Below are positions 43,401 to 50,341 of a stretch of 54,774 nucleotides of DNA, piece after piece. The stretch is from Prevotella sp. GTDB lineage: Bacteria > Bacteroidota > Bacteroidia > Bacteroidales > Bacteroidaceae. A program made the position numbers and the translations under genes. Location: NCBI GenBank assembly GCA_016286585.1, contig JAEETC010000008.1, positions 1-54,774 on the forward strand, read 5' to 3'. The notes beneath the pieces are model-generated. The model searched no databases. It worked only from the letters and a program-made list of their open reading frames with translations, and had not been told where the DNA came from. Each line of letters opens with the position of its first letter. The stretch's first letter is position 1.

Positions 43401-46149
43401 CATTACAACTACCGGCGAAGGAGTTGAAGATACGCCCGTTTCCCAAGCGGATATGGGTATTTCCGCAAATGATTCCCTCGAAAGCGCCACCGTAGATAAA
43501 CTCACACTCGGCCATGTCGGGGCTGTCGCCTGTGGCATTGCGAGCCACACCAGGAAGACTGGCATCACCGTTCAAGTTGATATAGGTGCTGTATTTCGCA
43601 TCATAGTCATATTCGGCCGCTCCTGTAGTAGTGTTCCACTTCGTTACCTTACCGACAGGACCCTGTTCGCCACCGCCGAAGATCTGGAACACATAACCCT
43701 TATTCAGGTTGATGGTGGTGCTACCCCAGATCTCTGAAAGGACACCATAACCACCTCCGAACACGTTCAGTGAAGAACCAAGCACATCCATACCCTGCTC
43801 AGAGAGGATCACACCCGTATTTCGCTTGGTAATGGTATAATCGCCTTCCTCTGTATTCTCGTAGAGGATGTCGCCCTCGTCAGTGACGTCGAAGAGCTTG
43901 TCACGTTCCATGACCGTCTCGTCGATATTGATAATGACATTACCATTCACATGACCGCTGTTGTAGCAGCCGCCATAGACATTTCCGCCACAAAGACGAC
44001 GGTCGATGTCGTCAGCACTTGCCTTTCCTGTTCCTGATGTCACAGGAGCGACCTCCTTTGTAGATGAAGAGGCAGCACTGACAGTGTTCCACTCCAACTG
44101 GGGGTTACCGTTTTCATCCAGGATATAGGTGACGTGTCCGTCGGCATCCAAGACCTTATTGTAATCTGCGTCTCTCTTCACCTTCCAACGCTTCGGCTGG
44201 ATCATCAGGCCCTTGAAGTTCAGCTGGAGTTTATTGCCGTCAGCGTCAGGCGTACCCACAAGACCACCCAGGTATTCGGCATTCAGACCTGCCTGGGCAT
44301 AGATGTTGGCGTTGTTACAGCCGCCCACCACCTTATTATATATATAAACAGGTTTATCGAAAGTGATATTGGTCTTGCCATTGACCTTCATACTACCCAC
44401 GTTACCGCCACAGAAGAACGAACCGAAATAAGAGGTGTAAGGCTTGTAGACATCTGCATCAGTTGCAATATCACCGTCGAACACCACACTGGGCATCAGC
44501 CTCATGGTAGCACCGTCCATATAGGTGTCGAAAATATCTTTATTGGTCAGATCCAACGAACTGAAGTCGGTAGCAGAAGCGTCTGTGCTTAACTTACCGT
44601 CGGCATCGATACTTCCCGCATAATGTTTCAGGATATTCTCCTTCACCATGTTCGCACCGTTGTTACCGAGGAACACCGAGTCGGCTATGACATACGAGCC
44701 AATCTTCAGTTCCACCTTGGGTTTCTCCTTGTCAGACATGATAGTGGCACTGTTTCCACCGCAATAGATACCGCCATGGACAATTGTCGGCTTTTTCTCG
44801 GTTCCCACCACGCGAATACTCACCTGCTCGGCATTGGGGCGGAAGGCATTGAGCGACTCGATGGAACTGGAGAGCTTGCCGGGATCATAATACAGATCTC
44901 CGTAAATTGGATTATCCTTCAGCTTGTCATTATCAGTATAGGGATAGGAACCGTTACCACCACCATAGACATCACCACGGACTGAGGCGCGGATGCCGAC
45001 GGCATTACCGCCATAGACCTTGCCGGAGATGTCATTACCACCATAGACATTATTGACATCTCCGCCACTGATAACCACACGTGCTGCAAACTCATCGGGG
45101 AAGTTATAGCCCGCGATGTTCGTTGTCGGTGTATAGACACCATTCACCTTCGGACAGACATCGGCCATACGACAACCGCCATACAGATTCTCCACGATAA
45201 TCTTAGAGCCTGCATCAATATTCAGGAGCAAGCCTTCCGGACTGGTCATATCACCCATATTACCACCGCTGTAGAGGTCACGTACCACACCGTTCTTCAG
45301 ATTCCAGCTCGGGCGGATCTTCATCTCGGCCTTGTTGTTACCACCGAAGATACGGGCGAAGTTGAAGGCATAGCTCTTCAGCTGACTCTCGAGGCCCTTC
45401 AGCTGCACCTTTGCCTGCAACTGAGCAGGCGTATAGTTGAAGTCGCTCCTTACAATCGCATTCTCCAACACATCGCTGGCATTATCAATACAGATGGTCG
45501 TATTTTCCGTCACAGTAGCATTGTTACCGCCACCATATACATGAGCAATGCAGCCACCCAAAATCTCTAAATACGTCTTCCCCAGGTCCGGCTTTACCTT
45601 ACCCTTGTAAGGACTGTCAGCAGAAGTATAGTCATAATCACCATTTCCTCCACCATACAGACTGCCGATGATAATAATCTTGTCATCTACCGTCTTTCCA
45701 TCCACTTCCTTGGTGGATCGACTGGTACGGACAAAGGCATCCCAGGTGTTATCAATGGCATTCTTGCCTGCTGTGGTTCCTACCTCCGTCAGGGCTTCAG
45801 GAACAGCCTTTGGCGTATTGTCACTTTCACCAATCATTCCGGCAATATCATTTCCGCCATATACAGAAGTAATGAGAATATGGTCGGAAGCATGCTCACC
45901 ATCAATATTGACAAAGGCAGAGCCCTTGACATCAGCCATACGGGCACCACCGAAAACATTGTTGATATCGCCGGCATAGACGGTGACAGAGGAACTGCCG
46001 CCTGTGTCACCCGCATTACCACCACCATAGACACTGCCGCCGATGGTGATCTGGGCAAACACACAGAACATTGAACACTGCACATTGAGCATTGCCACCA
46101 AAAGCAGCAACCGCAACCATGTCGTCCGTGTCATTGTCCTATATCTCAT
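34480..46149 (-). CDS. Giant secreted YGGG-repeat protein with T9SS-like sorting domain
   Basis: A complete giant gene of 3,889 residues from the ATG at 46,149; a TTG further upstream is less likely. The N-terminus (MRYRTMTRTTWLRLLLLVAM, ending FAQ) is a signal peptide partly written by a heptamer run. Residues to about 1,900 are YGGG repeats as in the frame at 1 to 22,864. About 1,880 to 2,850 holds non-repeat stretches and modules of another type with the pattern YF, Cys, G(V)xYExG. A GLUG-like segment (WTPIGNAGQCFSGNLHGDGH) lies near 3,080. The end (about 3,805 to 3,889) has LNIYAKKGTIVVES, then LPGVYIAHTLDGRYMNKVAIR, the layout of a type A T9SS C-terminal domain. It follows the fimbrial lipoprotein genes with a 13-base gap, so it is probably co-transcribed with them. 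By analogy with Mfa5, a T9SS-exported partner of Mfa1 fimbriae, it may be a fimbria-associated giant adhesin; this is inference. Confidence 0.9.
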   Translation of the reverse strand: MRYRTMTRTTWLRLLLLVAMLNVQCSMFCVFAQITIGGSVYGGGNAGDTGGSSSVTVYAGDINNVFGGARMADVKGSAFVNIDGEHASDHILITSVYGGNDIAGMIGESDNTPKAVPEALTEVGTTAGKNAIDNTWDAFVRTSRSTKEVDGKTVDDKIIIIGSLYGGGNGDYDYTSADSPYKGKVKPDLGKTYLEILGGCIAHVYGGGNNATVTENTTICIDNASDVLENAIVRSDFNYTPAQLQAKVQLKGLESQLKSYAFNFARIFGGNNKAEMKIRPSWNLKNGVVRDLYSGGNMGDMTSPEGLLLNIDAGSKIIVENLYGGCRMADVCPKVNGVYTPTTNIAGYNFPDEFAARVVISGGDVNNVYGGNDISGKVYGGNAVGIRASVRGDVYGGGNGSYPYTDNDKLKDNPIYGDLYYDPGKLSSSIESLNAFRPNAEQVSIRVVGTEKKPTIVHGGIYCGGNSATIMSDKEKPKVELKIGSYVIADSVFLGNNGANMVKENILKHYAGSIDADGKLSTDASATDFSSLDLTNKDIFDTYMDGATMRLMPSVVFDGDIATDADVYKPYTSYFGSFFCGGNVGSMKVNGKTNITFDKPVYIYNKVVGGCNNANIYAQAGLNAEYLGGLVGTPDADGNKLQLNFKGLMIQPKRWKVKRDADYNKVLDADGHVTYILDENGNPQLEWNTVSAASSSTKEVAPVTSGTGKASADDIDRRLCGGNVYGGCYNSGHVNGNVIINIDETVMERDKLFDVTDEGDILYENTEEGDYTITKRNTGVILSEQGMDVLGSSLNVFGGGYGVLSEIWGSTTINLNKGYVFQIFGGGEQGPVGKVTKWNTTTGAAEYDYDAKYSTYINLNGDASLPGVARNATGDSPDMAECEFIYGGAFEGIICGNTHIRLGNGRIFNSFAGSCNADILGHTETFVGEWTEGGTTKTGFPWIRDHIYGGNDLGGTVLLAKDDEKAVADADFSGRIREEVKGMVNDTYKSKHKSASYMEYTQGRVGRIFGGCFGDYDYTDDRYKTRIPNKPYLHNSFVNIRPNTNANNVIEKVFGAGEGYSGDREGDKSQDHSYVLVDIPASVANFSTTEFFGGGAYNGLGMGYTPEQTFADDFDLSEASAIIDLMRGQVGAAYGGSYVEGVTRRSLVNVPNGSTIKIGSIFGGAYGMDIYKPCDVYDANVEYHSEDAYLISDVANPLMKGAIYGGNNAARRTLYGHINIDVPVRQKHYKYGMTTATVYGAGYGSSTWNEYTEVNLNAGASVYEVYGGGEAGGVMSAESVQKYIRLNPYQIPADDWKAAWTLGQGYDNPESLSTSYVGNKYTNLENPLARLAEVDDRDYIASNDKAHYKKYNTNVIIHKGAYVGNYAYGGGLGKEGDAFAGSGDVYGTTYIALLGGTVKKDIYAAGTMGKVYNLFGAEDMTASTNAFIGGGTLRNIFGGGWKGDVGHHDESTNDTAGDILGETHVVIGIREDQVDKPADYGFFNGVPAVQRNAYGGGEGGAIYGTTHLTINNGYIGYVHLNANQVQDEQGNIVDGSGTTERYEAKVNDETYFDDQGRWAGENRLKESGNAFGGGYDVKSSVDVSNIKMWGGTVRNSLVGGGEIATIGRGAIDASGPSNIIRTLRGIYKAGKTNVTMYNGHVLRNVFGGGKGYNIFGYGQQGTLYMDGYVFGQTEVNIHGGEIGTEEGLAEGDGNVFGAGDIGYVYSPSVNSAKTKQKIGTGSPGHIYYYDTTGNLTEDCKVVVSPYLQVKDPAGVTINGHTYKQYDYVPTDDLNTLPKKNDSGQYLGGWEKLFTGDADGDVERGIYIHNAVFAGGNVSSNSDQTYANATTVYGNTTATLYDAYHRDFITVGTEHTGGVYGGGNLSVVDGYRELNITNYGTDYYGLKQTISIDEYRRLSNRERAYFQLEYKCKADVTIGGVFYEEGKRLTEEEYLKLLANPAIAELVKGSFEPYGFCSIYAGRLLNTIQRADFCGVFGSRMVLQGAKDRVAEVGEDIDYTINRVGELSLNQQHSVRSADTGDDQTHGNYFGIYSLVNYLGNLTSDVRFGSTYINGSGVADPSKTYYSYKSANPTSSDRNKGQSFNQVALASGVFLELTTENSTAEQKDYGYVTGVVELDLINVKKDLVGGGFVYAKNEHRVPMYYPNKSNVILSEYNNPKTVNGITLRDEARTYKRYRYSQDQAGDWSESEGATVISGDNAHVYQTMVWQTSGNFIHPSKRIVDDCYPITNAYVIGEDPYSVAHYWYVKGEVYIYDQKVSAYTGSANAYSKEVHLPLTITAASNGKLQLLNVKPNLYAYRMPGTNGNVKIGSENDASGKPIDKVFVNNESDSYGLNDVISWWDWHQLSAADRQYFVTETYLNCVTCTIDGVEYEQGTYVMDQTDYDKFMSGSHDIRDAQGEHFKDDDGHDIGKTFVFRSSNNISHETGYALTFDMDTPKIWDDWYSPATGSSVDGKIMKVDYQAKFTDGMTDAQRQAVLEAWREGPTFTPTESGVYGKQSYKRGEVIAEATYQNAGEGKEKMEKAYVATKQVTYTYNGMTKTVNPGTAISESEYNGIGSVNSSFAPAWLCISSVTLTKGDYLLNGELKTAEEIEAMKNIEGKQATDAEIDAALTPAYICTADGEYGGQRFEAGTNYSAIQAWCSLPVDDRTKFDYNYDALDLLTDSEYLTVDPNVTTSPTHERTVDAFHSPYTDLVDVEYVAVYVDEATKQVSYNDGTSKSFTKGTDAATITNSEFENIRNDKRHYTHVETKKNGEDVYIATKNFVYLGTPFGRGQVVDADVYNANSSDVEVVRFDNAGEWYYCYEDYTTEDNKSVNKGTKITKAEYGAVPNYQQYFIIQGQEPTETTTLYVSRESNAYDVMSEKIITVVYQYTYYEDEDDGSIKLTNELHVVNIHLDLESGVPQIGLLSPPATVLPGNAVGLKAPEVTPGLYEVITNGWELYISQDDADNHRNGVPFENNNTPVYWYQNQKNYIAFYSKTYLGKTYSNPVPLSVANYHDLDKVMQDKAHHMYVDNSSVMRPSKIYLDDRNCESDENKSELDLLKDFFDLSLQTQVATTGETADHALLDNHVRGAGNLEFILNSDVSPKKYTSWTPIGNAGQCFSGNLHGDGHTVSGLSASLFGSLCGNVYNLGVTGSFTGAGVADTGDGYVANSWVKTTGTPAAGVKAVFGNPSATDGSTQVFNCYYPETNAYTAGAARKLPEKAFYNGEVAHSLNGYYLHKRYYDHSQTNQGSDYRYLVDVTDSEGKSALEEKTGKYGSEYERYAYVEERYGDGDFRYADGTIPESADMRLRTVTVGEGDDAVTTTYFDPIWPDDYLFFGQTLNYGYIEGTDHQEHPSAINRIEGRVQNTAGGNRVYRAPAYFQSKDMQVAYYNPYAVFAQTKKDDAGVKAYQNMTAIDFTGFNDVVNGYQKSAVSNGNTIGTTHFFPPLLDHDGLTGFMNVDLTQNLLAYAPEPTADQSTYDVLDTYFSDIACVEQGDDESTDADESGYRRIAALSANDIENVKGHVVFKSRKGFTADRDHFLVDRQDFNAPISYTFASDNRMWYQRTPENFVDEKSGWDAVSLPFSAELVTTPDKGEITHFYSGSTTGHEYWLREFKGGSVSANDDKTYVASFMKPDAGTERKVYTNTFLWDYYYSHDSYLDKNTDEYQKTYYKDEHVYSGYAYSGAGTPYILGLPGSRYYEFDLSGQFVPKNTYANDIAALDLQTVIYASATGSTIAVSDDELQPVTANGFRFMPSYSNTTLATAGEGYVLAADGSCFEKNAAGIVSTAFRPYFVKANATRGDSNVERIVFANGSSTDLLQGGSKSKGLSGTLNIYAKKGTIVVESSLNYTTDVRVVTPAGITVATFPVPAGETVEVEADLPGVYIAHTLDGRYMNKVAIRNTNK
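38981..39165 (-). repeat. Second copy of a YF-Cys-G-YExG module
   Basis: Encodes VISWWDWHQLSAADRQYF, then TYLNCVTCTIDGVEYEQG, then DYDKF. It aligns with the stretch at 40,331 to 40,500: a helix ending in LSxxxRxYF, a Cys, TIxGVxYExG and a Tyr-rich end. Looser relatives with an aromatic residue, a gap and GTxI before E(Y/F) run on between 37,620 and 38,680. I do not recognise a named family. Confidence 0.55.
40331..40500 (-). repeat. First copy of a YF-Cys-G-YExG module
   Basis: Encodes ISIDEYRRLSNRERAYF, then EYKCKADVTIGGVFYEEG, then EEYLKLL, aligning with the second copy at 38,981 to 39,165. It marks the end of the YGGG array in this protein and the start of its second half. Confidence 0.55.
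46067..46094. repeat. Four-copy heptamer (AACATTG variants) in a signal-peptide region
   Basis: AACATTG, AACACTG, CACATTG, AGCATTG in tandem (plus strand). It encodes the LNVQCSMF stretch of the signal peptide of the 3.9k-residue giant. Like the other two heptamer runs it has four units (28 bp), so a one-unit change would shift the frame near the start and switch the protein off. Confidence 0.75.
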
Positions 46150-46162
46150 ATCTCTTTTCTTA

Positions 46163-47296
46163 TCATTCTCCAATCCTGATACTCGGATTATCTAGTTCGT
46201 CTTCGGAGAGTTGGTAGAGGTAGGTGGGTTCCACCGTCAGGGTGAGGGAGGTTTTCTTACCTCGTCTCATCGAAGCCAGGGCTGTCATGCCAGCCAGACT
46301 GTTGACGGCCACGCAGTTTTCTCTCACGCGCGTTCCTATTTTACTATCATTGAAGGCATCGATGGCATAGACATCATACGTACATACCAACGACAAGGCC
46401 TTGGCTATCTGGGAGGCATCATCCGGAGCAAAGAAGCCCGGGAACACCGTGCCATCAACCGTAATATCCTTACCCTCGGGATTATCGGCATCGGTAGAGA
46501 AGTCGTAGATGGCACCTGTCTGCGGAGTCCCGTCGGCTGATGGTGTTGTCTCATAGCTGATATCGGTTGAAGTAGGCGTCAGCCTGACCGTCATGCCTGT
46601 CAGCTCGTATGACGACTGCAGTTCCAGCTTTTTGATCTTGATATATCGCAACTTGCTGTATTCCTTACCCAATTTGATCTTGAAGTCGATGCGGGCAAAG
46701 ACGTGGTCGAGCAACAGACTGACATAGTTTCTCGACGCCATCATAAAGTAATACTGTCCGCTGACAGGTACAGCTTCTGTTTCTGCCTTCGAACTGCCAT
46801 GTCTCACCCCGATGATGACACAGAGATCGCTGCCGGAGGCGGCTGTCAGGTTCGTCATCTTCAAGACGGCTCCCTCCTTATACGAAGACCCTACGGCAGG
46901 ACTGATGACGCACGAGGCTGCCGTAGCAGGTGAGAAGCCGTAGATGCAGTTATGCGGTTCCTTCAGACCGATGTTTGAAGACCAGACCGCCTTCTCAGGA
47001 TCATAGACAAACAATCCCTCGCGCTTCTGGTTAATAGCCGTCTCGTTGGCTCCCGACATGAGGAAGAACTGTATGGGCGAATGGACCTCATAGGCATCAG
47101 CCGCATCGTAGAACCCGCTTCCATCGCCACGGGTAGCAGCTACCAGGCTCAGAGGAGCCTCCTCCACAGCAGGTGTCGGGATTGTATCGGGTCTGGGTAC
47201 CTCCGGACCAGGAGTCACCGTCTGTTCCGAGTCTTTAGAACAGGCGGCAAGCAGCAAGGCTGCCAAGAGGATAAACCAAACACTATTTTTCATCAT
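46163..47296 (-). CDS. Fimbrillin-like lipoprotein (Mfa-like family)
   Basis: Predicted lipoprotein of 377 residues from the ATG at 47,296, five bases after the upstream stop. The signal peptide ends in a lipobox LLAAC (Cys near residue 19), followed by a Pro-rich spacer. The body shows the fimbrillin-like layout of Bacteroidales: an Arg-Gly motif after a short linker (SLVAATRGDGSGFY), then YFMMASRNYVSLLLDHVFARIDFKIKLG, the conserved strand before the second beta-sandwich domain, then LRYIKIKKLEL. This fits the Mfa-like/fimbrillin family. It lies between a FimA-like lipoprotein gene and the 3.9k-residue giant and is a candidate minor subunit or tip protein. Which subunit role it has cannot be told from the sequence. 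Confidence 0.75.
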   Translation of the reverse strand: MMKNSVWFILLAALLLAACSKDSEQTVTPGPEVPRPDTIPTPAVEEAPLSLVAATRGDGSGFYDAADAYEVHSPIQFFLMSGANETAINQKREGLFVYDPEKAVWSSNIGLKEPHNCIYGFSPATAASCVISPAVGSSYKEGAVLKMTNLTAASGSDLCVIIGVRHGSSKAETEAVPVSGQYYFMMASRNYVSLLLDHVFARIDFKIKLGKEYSKLRYIKIKKLELQSSYELTGMTVRLTPTSTDISYETTPSADGTPQTGAIYDFSTDADNPEGKDITVDGTVFPGFFAPDDASQIAKALSLVCTYDVYAIDAFNDSKIGTRVRENCVAVNSLAGMTALASMRRGKKTSLTLTVEPTYLYQLSEDELDNPSIRIGE

Positions 47297-47301
47297 ACTT
47301 C

Positions 47302-48468
47302 TTACCAATTAGGGACTTCATGATCCGGCAAGTCAGGGTCTTCTTCCCAGTCAACCACCTTGACGGTATTGACATCGAGTTTAGAGGAGCCTATATAGTA
47401 GGCATAGACGATCCACGTCTGGTTGCGCCGGAAGTTACCTGTTGCCATCGAGAACGAGGCTGTCATGGGAGAGCCGCCGCTGGTCAGACGGAACGTGATG
47501 GTGCCCGACAACCGTTTATCGCTCTCCGGGAGATAGACGGGGACAAACTCCGTCAGCGCCTGGTCGTTGACACCAGTGTTCACGAGATCCTCATAGTCAA
47601 CATCCGTCATCGAGCTGCTGTAGGCATAGTGGGTAGGATCCGTATTCTGAGCCACGGGATTCACCCTGTCGCCCTTCAACAACAACACCTCTTTATTAAA
47701 CGGATCACCCTCCACCCAGTAGTCGGGATGGTCGCCGTCGAGGAAGAACCGTACCTTCTTATACATCATATTCTCGTTGAGGGAGATATGGTCGACAAAC
47801 AATTGGGTGCCATCCAACGAAGAGAACACGAAGCGTATCTTCGACACCGTACGCACCAATTTCAGGTTGGCCTCGTTGACGTGCAGGACATTATTCTTGT
47901 CGATGACGCTCTTTCCACGTGCCACGCCCGACATGGGAACACCTCCTGCGGGGATGCCATTGGCAGCCTGATAGGATTCAGAAGACTTCAGGAAACGGAA
48001 GAAGTCGCCGCCGTTGAAGACTGCTTCCTCCAGGTCCTGTCCCGTGTTGACATCTTCCAGATAGTTCGTGCCGTTGTTGCCGATGACATTGGCGAGTACG
48101 TAGATATCCACCGGCTCGGGATGATCAGCATAGCTGCGGTCAGCCAGTGAGATGCTGTAGGTGGCACTCTTGTTGTTGTTCAGTCCCTCAAGCTCTTCCT
48201 CCGTGGTGAGGGTGAGACTGGCCACCATCTTCGACGGGTCGCTGCTGCGGAACACCCAGATCTGCAGGTTATGGATCTTAGCCTCCTCCTCAGTGGGAAT
48301 GCTCTCACCACGGGTCACCGACGCACGCTCCGGGGCATAGACATAGATATTGAGCTTGGGTTCAGCCTCAGGCTCATCGCTGCTGCAGCCGACACAGAGT
48401 GTCAGCACCGTCAGCAGGAGCAGGGTGCCCAACCATAACATCTTATATCTACCTTCTGTCTTCATCAT
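47302..48468 (-). CDS. FimA/Mfa1-type fimbrial subunit lipoprotein
   Basis: Predicted lipoprotein of 388 residues with lipobox LCVGC (Cys 28); an ATG at 48,441 would shorten the leader. The N-terminal domain has the pattern of the P. gingivalis FimA family: strand LNIYVYAPE, a linker with TRGE that could be the arginine protease site used to prime these pilins, IHNLQIWVF at 65 to 73 and VDIYVLANV at 120 to 128. The C-terminal domain contains VRTVSKIRFVF and ends with an IVYAYYIGSSKL to VKVVDWEE strand. Type V pilins are exported as lipoproteins, cut at an Arg by a gingipain-like protease and assembled by strand exchange. The gene is 7 bases after the 611-aa lipoprotein gene and 5 bases before the next. 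Structural or accessory subunit is the likely role. Confidence 0.75.
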   Translation of the reverse strand: MMKTEGRYKMLWLGTLLLLTVLTLCVGCSSDEPEAEPKLNIYVYAPERASVTRGESIPTEEEAKIHNLQIWVFRSSDPSKMVASLTLTTEEELEGLNNNKSATYSISLADRSYADHPEPVDIYVLANVIGNNGTNYLEDVNTGQDLEEAVFNGGDFFRFLKSSESYQAANGIPAGGVPMSGVARGKSVIDKNNVLHVNEANLKLVRTVSKIRFVFSSLDGTQLFVDHISLNENMMYKKVRFFLDGDHPDYWVEGDPFNKEVLLLKGDRVNPVAQNTDPTHYAYSSSMTDVDYEDLVNTGVNDQALTEFVPVYLPESDKRLSGTITFRLTSGGSPMTASFSMATGNFRRNQTWIVYAYYIGSSKLDVNTVKVVDWEEDPDLPDHEVPNW

Positions 48469-48475
48469 CTGCTAT

Positions 48476-50311
48476 TCACTCTTGCATCAGTTCCACCGTC
48501 GTAGGACGGATCGTCTCCCAGTTAGCCACTTTCACGCCGATCTCCATGCGCGGTGCCAACAGGTCGGGCATCACGTTGTAGGCGTGTTTGAAATTTTCCA
48601 CCTGAATATCGAACGTTGTCGTATAGTCCTGCGTGAACACACGGTTCTTATTCTCGTCAGTCTTGTTCTCTGTTGCAGTCGTCGGATTCACCTCACCGAT
48701 CAGATAGAACTTCGTGCCGGGATAGACAATACCGTCATGTCCCACGAACTTCTTGCCGCTCCGGTTCTCGAACTCCAAGACGATATTCACGTTCTTCTTC
48801 TCATAGGACTGCAGCACAAGGGTGTTGGTGCAGCCTACATCACCGTCATTGCTCAGACAGTAATAGTCGTATGTATCCCCATTAGCGCCAGTCGTCTTGT
48901 TTGTCTTGACCTGGCAGTCATAGACAAAGAGCATCTGGTCGGTCATGGCATGTGACTCCTCATCAGCCGTGGGCCATTCCTTCACGGTTTCCGGACGGAA
49001 GTCGAAACCGACGGGATACTGTCCGCCCACGATGACGGCTGTCAATGGATAATATGTATTGTCGAAACTGACCAGCTCGCCGCCGGCATCGGGGAAGGGA
49101 GTGGCGATGATCTCTTTCAGTCTGATACACAGTCGGCCCACGCCATACTGTACCGGAGAGACCATCGCTGCCGACTTCGTGACAGAAGTTACCTTCGTGC
49201 CGTTGGTGTAGTGTCCAAGCACCTCGTTCCATGTCGTCGCATGCTGGTAGACAGAGCCATCCACCTCATCCGATGAGGTCAGGATCGTGCTATTGCCATA
49301 ATAGCAGAGTTCTGCCGGGTAGACAAAACGGTCGGGGCTGGTGATGGCCGTCTCGACGGTGGTCTGTGCCTGCGGCACAAAGGCCGAGCCGTCCCACCGC
49401 ATGGCCACCGAACCGTCGGGCAGACCCTGCTGAGCAGGATAGTCCGTCAAGGGGGTGCCAGACCAGCTTGTCAGCGTCAGATGTCCCTCGTTATCGACTA
49501 CCGCACCGGCCAGGATATGAGCACGGATATCGGCGACCAACGTACTGGAAGCACTGGTTTCCGCCTTTCCGACCTCCGCATAGAGATCTTCCATAAAGGC
49601 TCTTACACAAGTAGAGGAGCCACCAATCAAGGCATAGTTGCCTTGATCGTTCTGGCGGGTGAAATTCTGGTAAAGGGCTCTCAGCTTAGGATCCTCCGAG
49701 GCTGCCCACCCTGGCGTATGGACGATGGAAGTCATATAGTCGGCCAGGGCATAGGCCGTTGGACCGGGTGTCGCAGACTGACTGATCTGTTCTGGACTGA
49801 ACTGAATCTGTGCAGGACTATTGGCCTCCAAATATGTGGAAGTCGTTGAGCCATAATAAGTCTTGTCGGAAGCAGGGACGACACTACCACCCACCTTAAC
49901 GGTGTTGGCACCACGACCATAGAACAACACAGAGGCCGTGCCAGACCAGAAGGGGCAGTCAGGATAATAGTAGAAAGCCGACGGTGTCAGCTCTGCAGGC
50001 TTGCCGGGCACCCGTCCAGCCTCGTCGCCACCAACGGCATCATAGACAAACGGCAGATGATCGCGGGTGACTGTCGCTGCCACCTTGAACGGGATGATCC
50101 GCACATCCTTCAGTCCACGGAAGTTATTGTGGGAGGTCTGGACGACACTGTCGGCCATACGTGTCATTGCCGGGGCTATATCAGGCATGGAGAAGGCCAA
50201 GCTCACAGTGACAGGCGAGTCACCGACGACAACGGCCGGGTCCTCACGGTCGGCACATCCTGTCAGGACTGCCAACACCGTCATCAGTGCTATGATCTTA
50301 CCTATCTTCAT
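48476..50311 (-). CDS. Large fimbrillin-like lipoprotein, paralogue of the 643-aa protein
   Basis: Predicted lipoprotein of 611 residues, lipobox LTGC with Cys 19. It is a paralogue of the 643-aa protein two genes upstream: FVYPAELCYYGNS (329 to 341) matches VTYPAELTYYCNSG, GTKFYLIGEV (532 to 541) matches GQKFYLIGEL, and both have an RVF(T/I)(Q/R)D strand just after, ending in a hydrophobic strand with a Trp (KVANWE or VDLEW). Near the N-terminus, GLKDVRIIPF and ASVLFYGRG correspond to fimbrillin N-domain strands. Together these suggest the large Bacteroidales fimbrillin group, with insertions that make them longer than classic FimA. A heptamer run forms its leader. Probably a structural or accessory fimbrial subunit anchored to the outer membrane before assembly. 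Confidence 0.7.
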   Translation of the reverse strand: MKIGKIIALMTVLAVLTGCADREDPAVVVGDSPVTVSLAFSMPDIAPAMTRMADSVVQTSHNNFRGLKDVRIIPFKVAATVTRDHLPFVYDAVGGDEAGRVPGKPAELTPSAFYYYPDCPFWSGTASVLFYGRGANTVKVGGSVVPASDKTYYGSTTSTYLEANSPAQIQFSPEQISQSATPGPTAYALADYMTSIVHTPGWAASEDPKLRALYQNFTRQNDQGNYALIGGSSTCVRAFMEDLYAEVGKAETSASSTLVADIRAHILAGAVVDNEGHLTLTSWSGTPLTDYPAQQGLPDGSVAMRWDGSAFVPQAQTTVETAITSPDRFVYPAELCYYGNSTILTSSDEVDGSVYQHATTWNEVLGHYTNGTKVTSVTKSAAMVSPVQYGVGRLCIRLKEIIATPFPDAGGELVSFDNTYYPLTAVIVGGQYPVGFDFRPETVKEWPTADEESHAMTDQMLFVYDCQVKTNKTTGANGDTYDYYCLSNDGDVGCTNTLVLQSYEKKNVNIVLEFENRSGKKFVGHDGIVYPGTKFYLIGEVNPTTATENKTDENKNRVFTQDYTTTFDIQVENFKHAYNVMPDLLAPRMEIGVKVANWETIRPTTVELMQE

Positions 50312-50339
50312 TCTTCACTTCTCACTTTTCACTTCTCAC
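50312..50339. repeat. Four-copy heptamer (TTCTCAC variants) between two fimbrial genes
   Basis: TCTTCAC, TTCTCAC, TTTTCAC, TTCTCAC in tandem (plus strand) fill nearly the entire 30-base gap between the Mfa2-type gene and the ATG of the 611-aa gene. On the coding strand it reads as GTGAGAA-type units, purine-rich just before the start codon, so copy number could tune translation. Confidence 0.8.
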
Positions 50340-50341
50340 TT

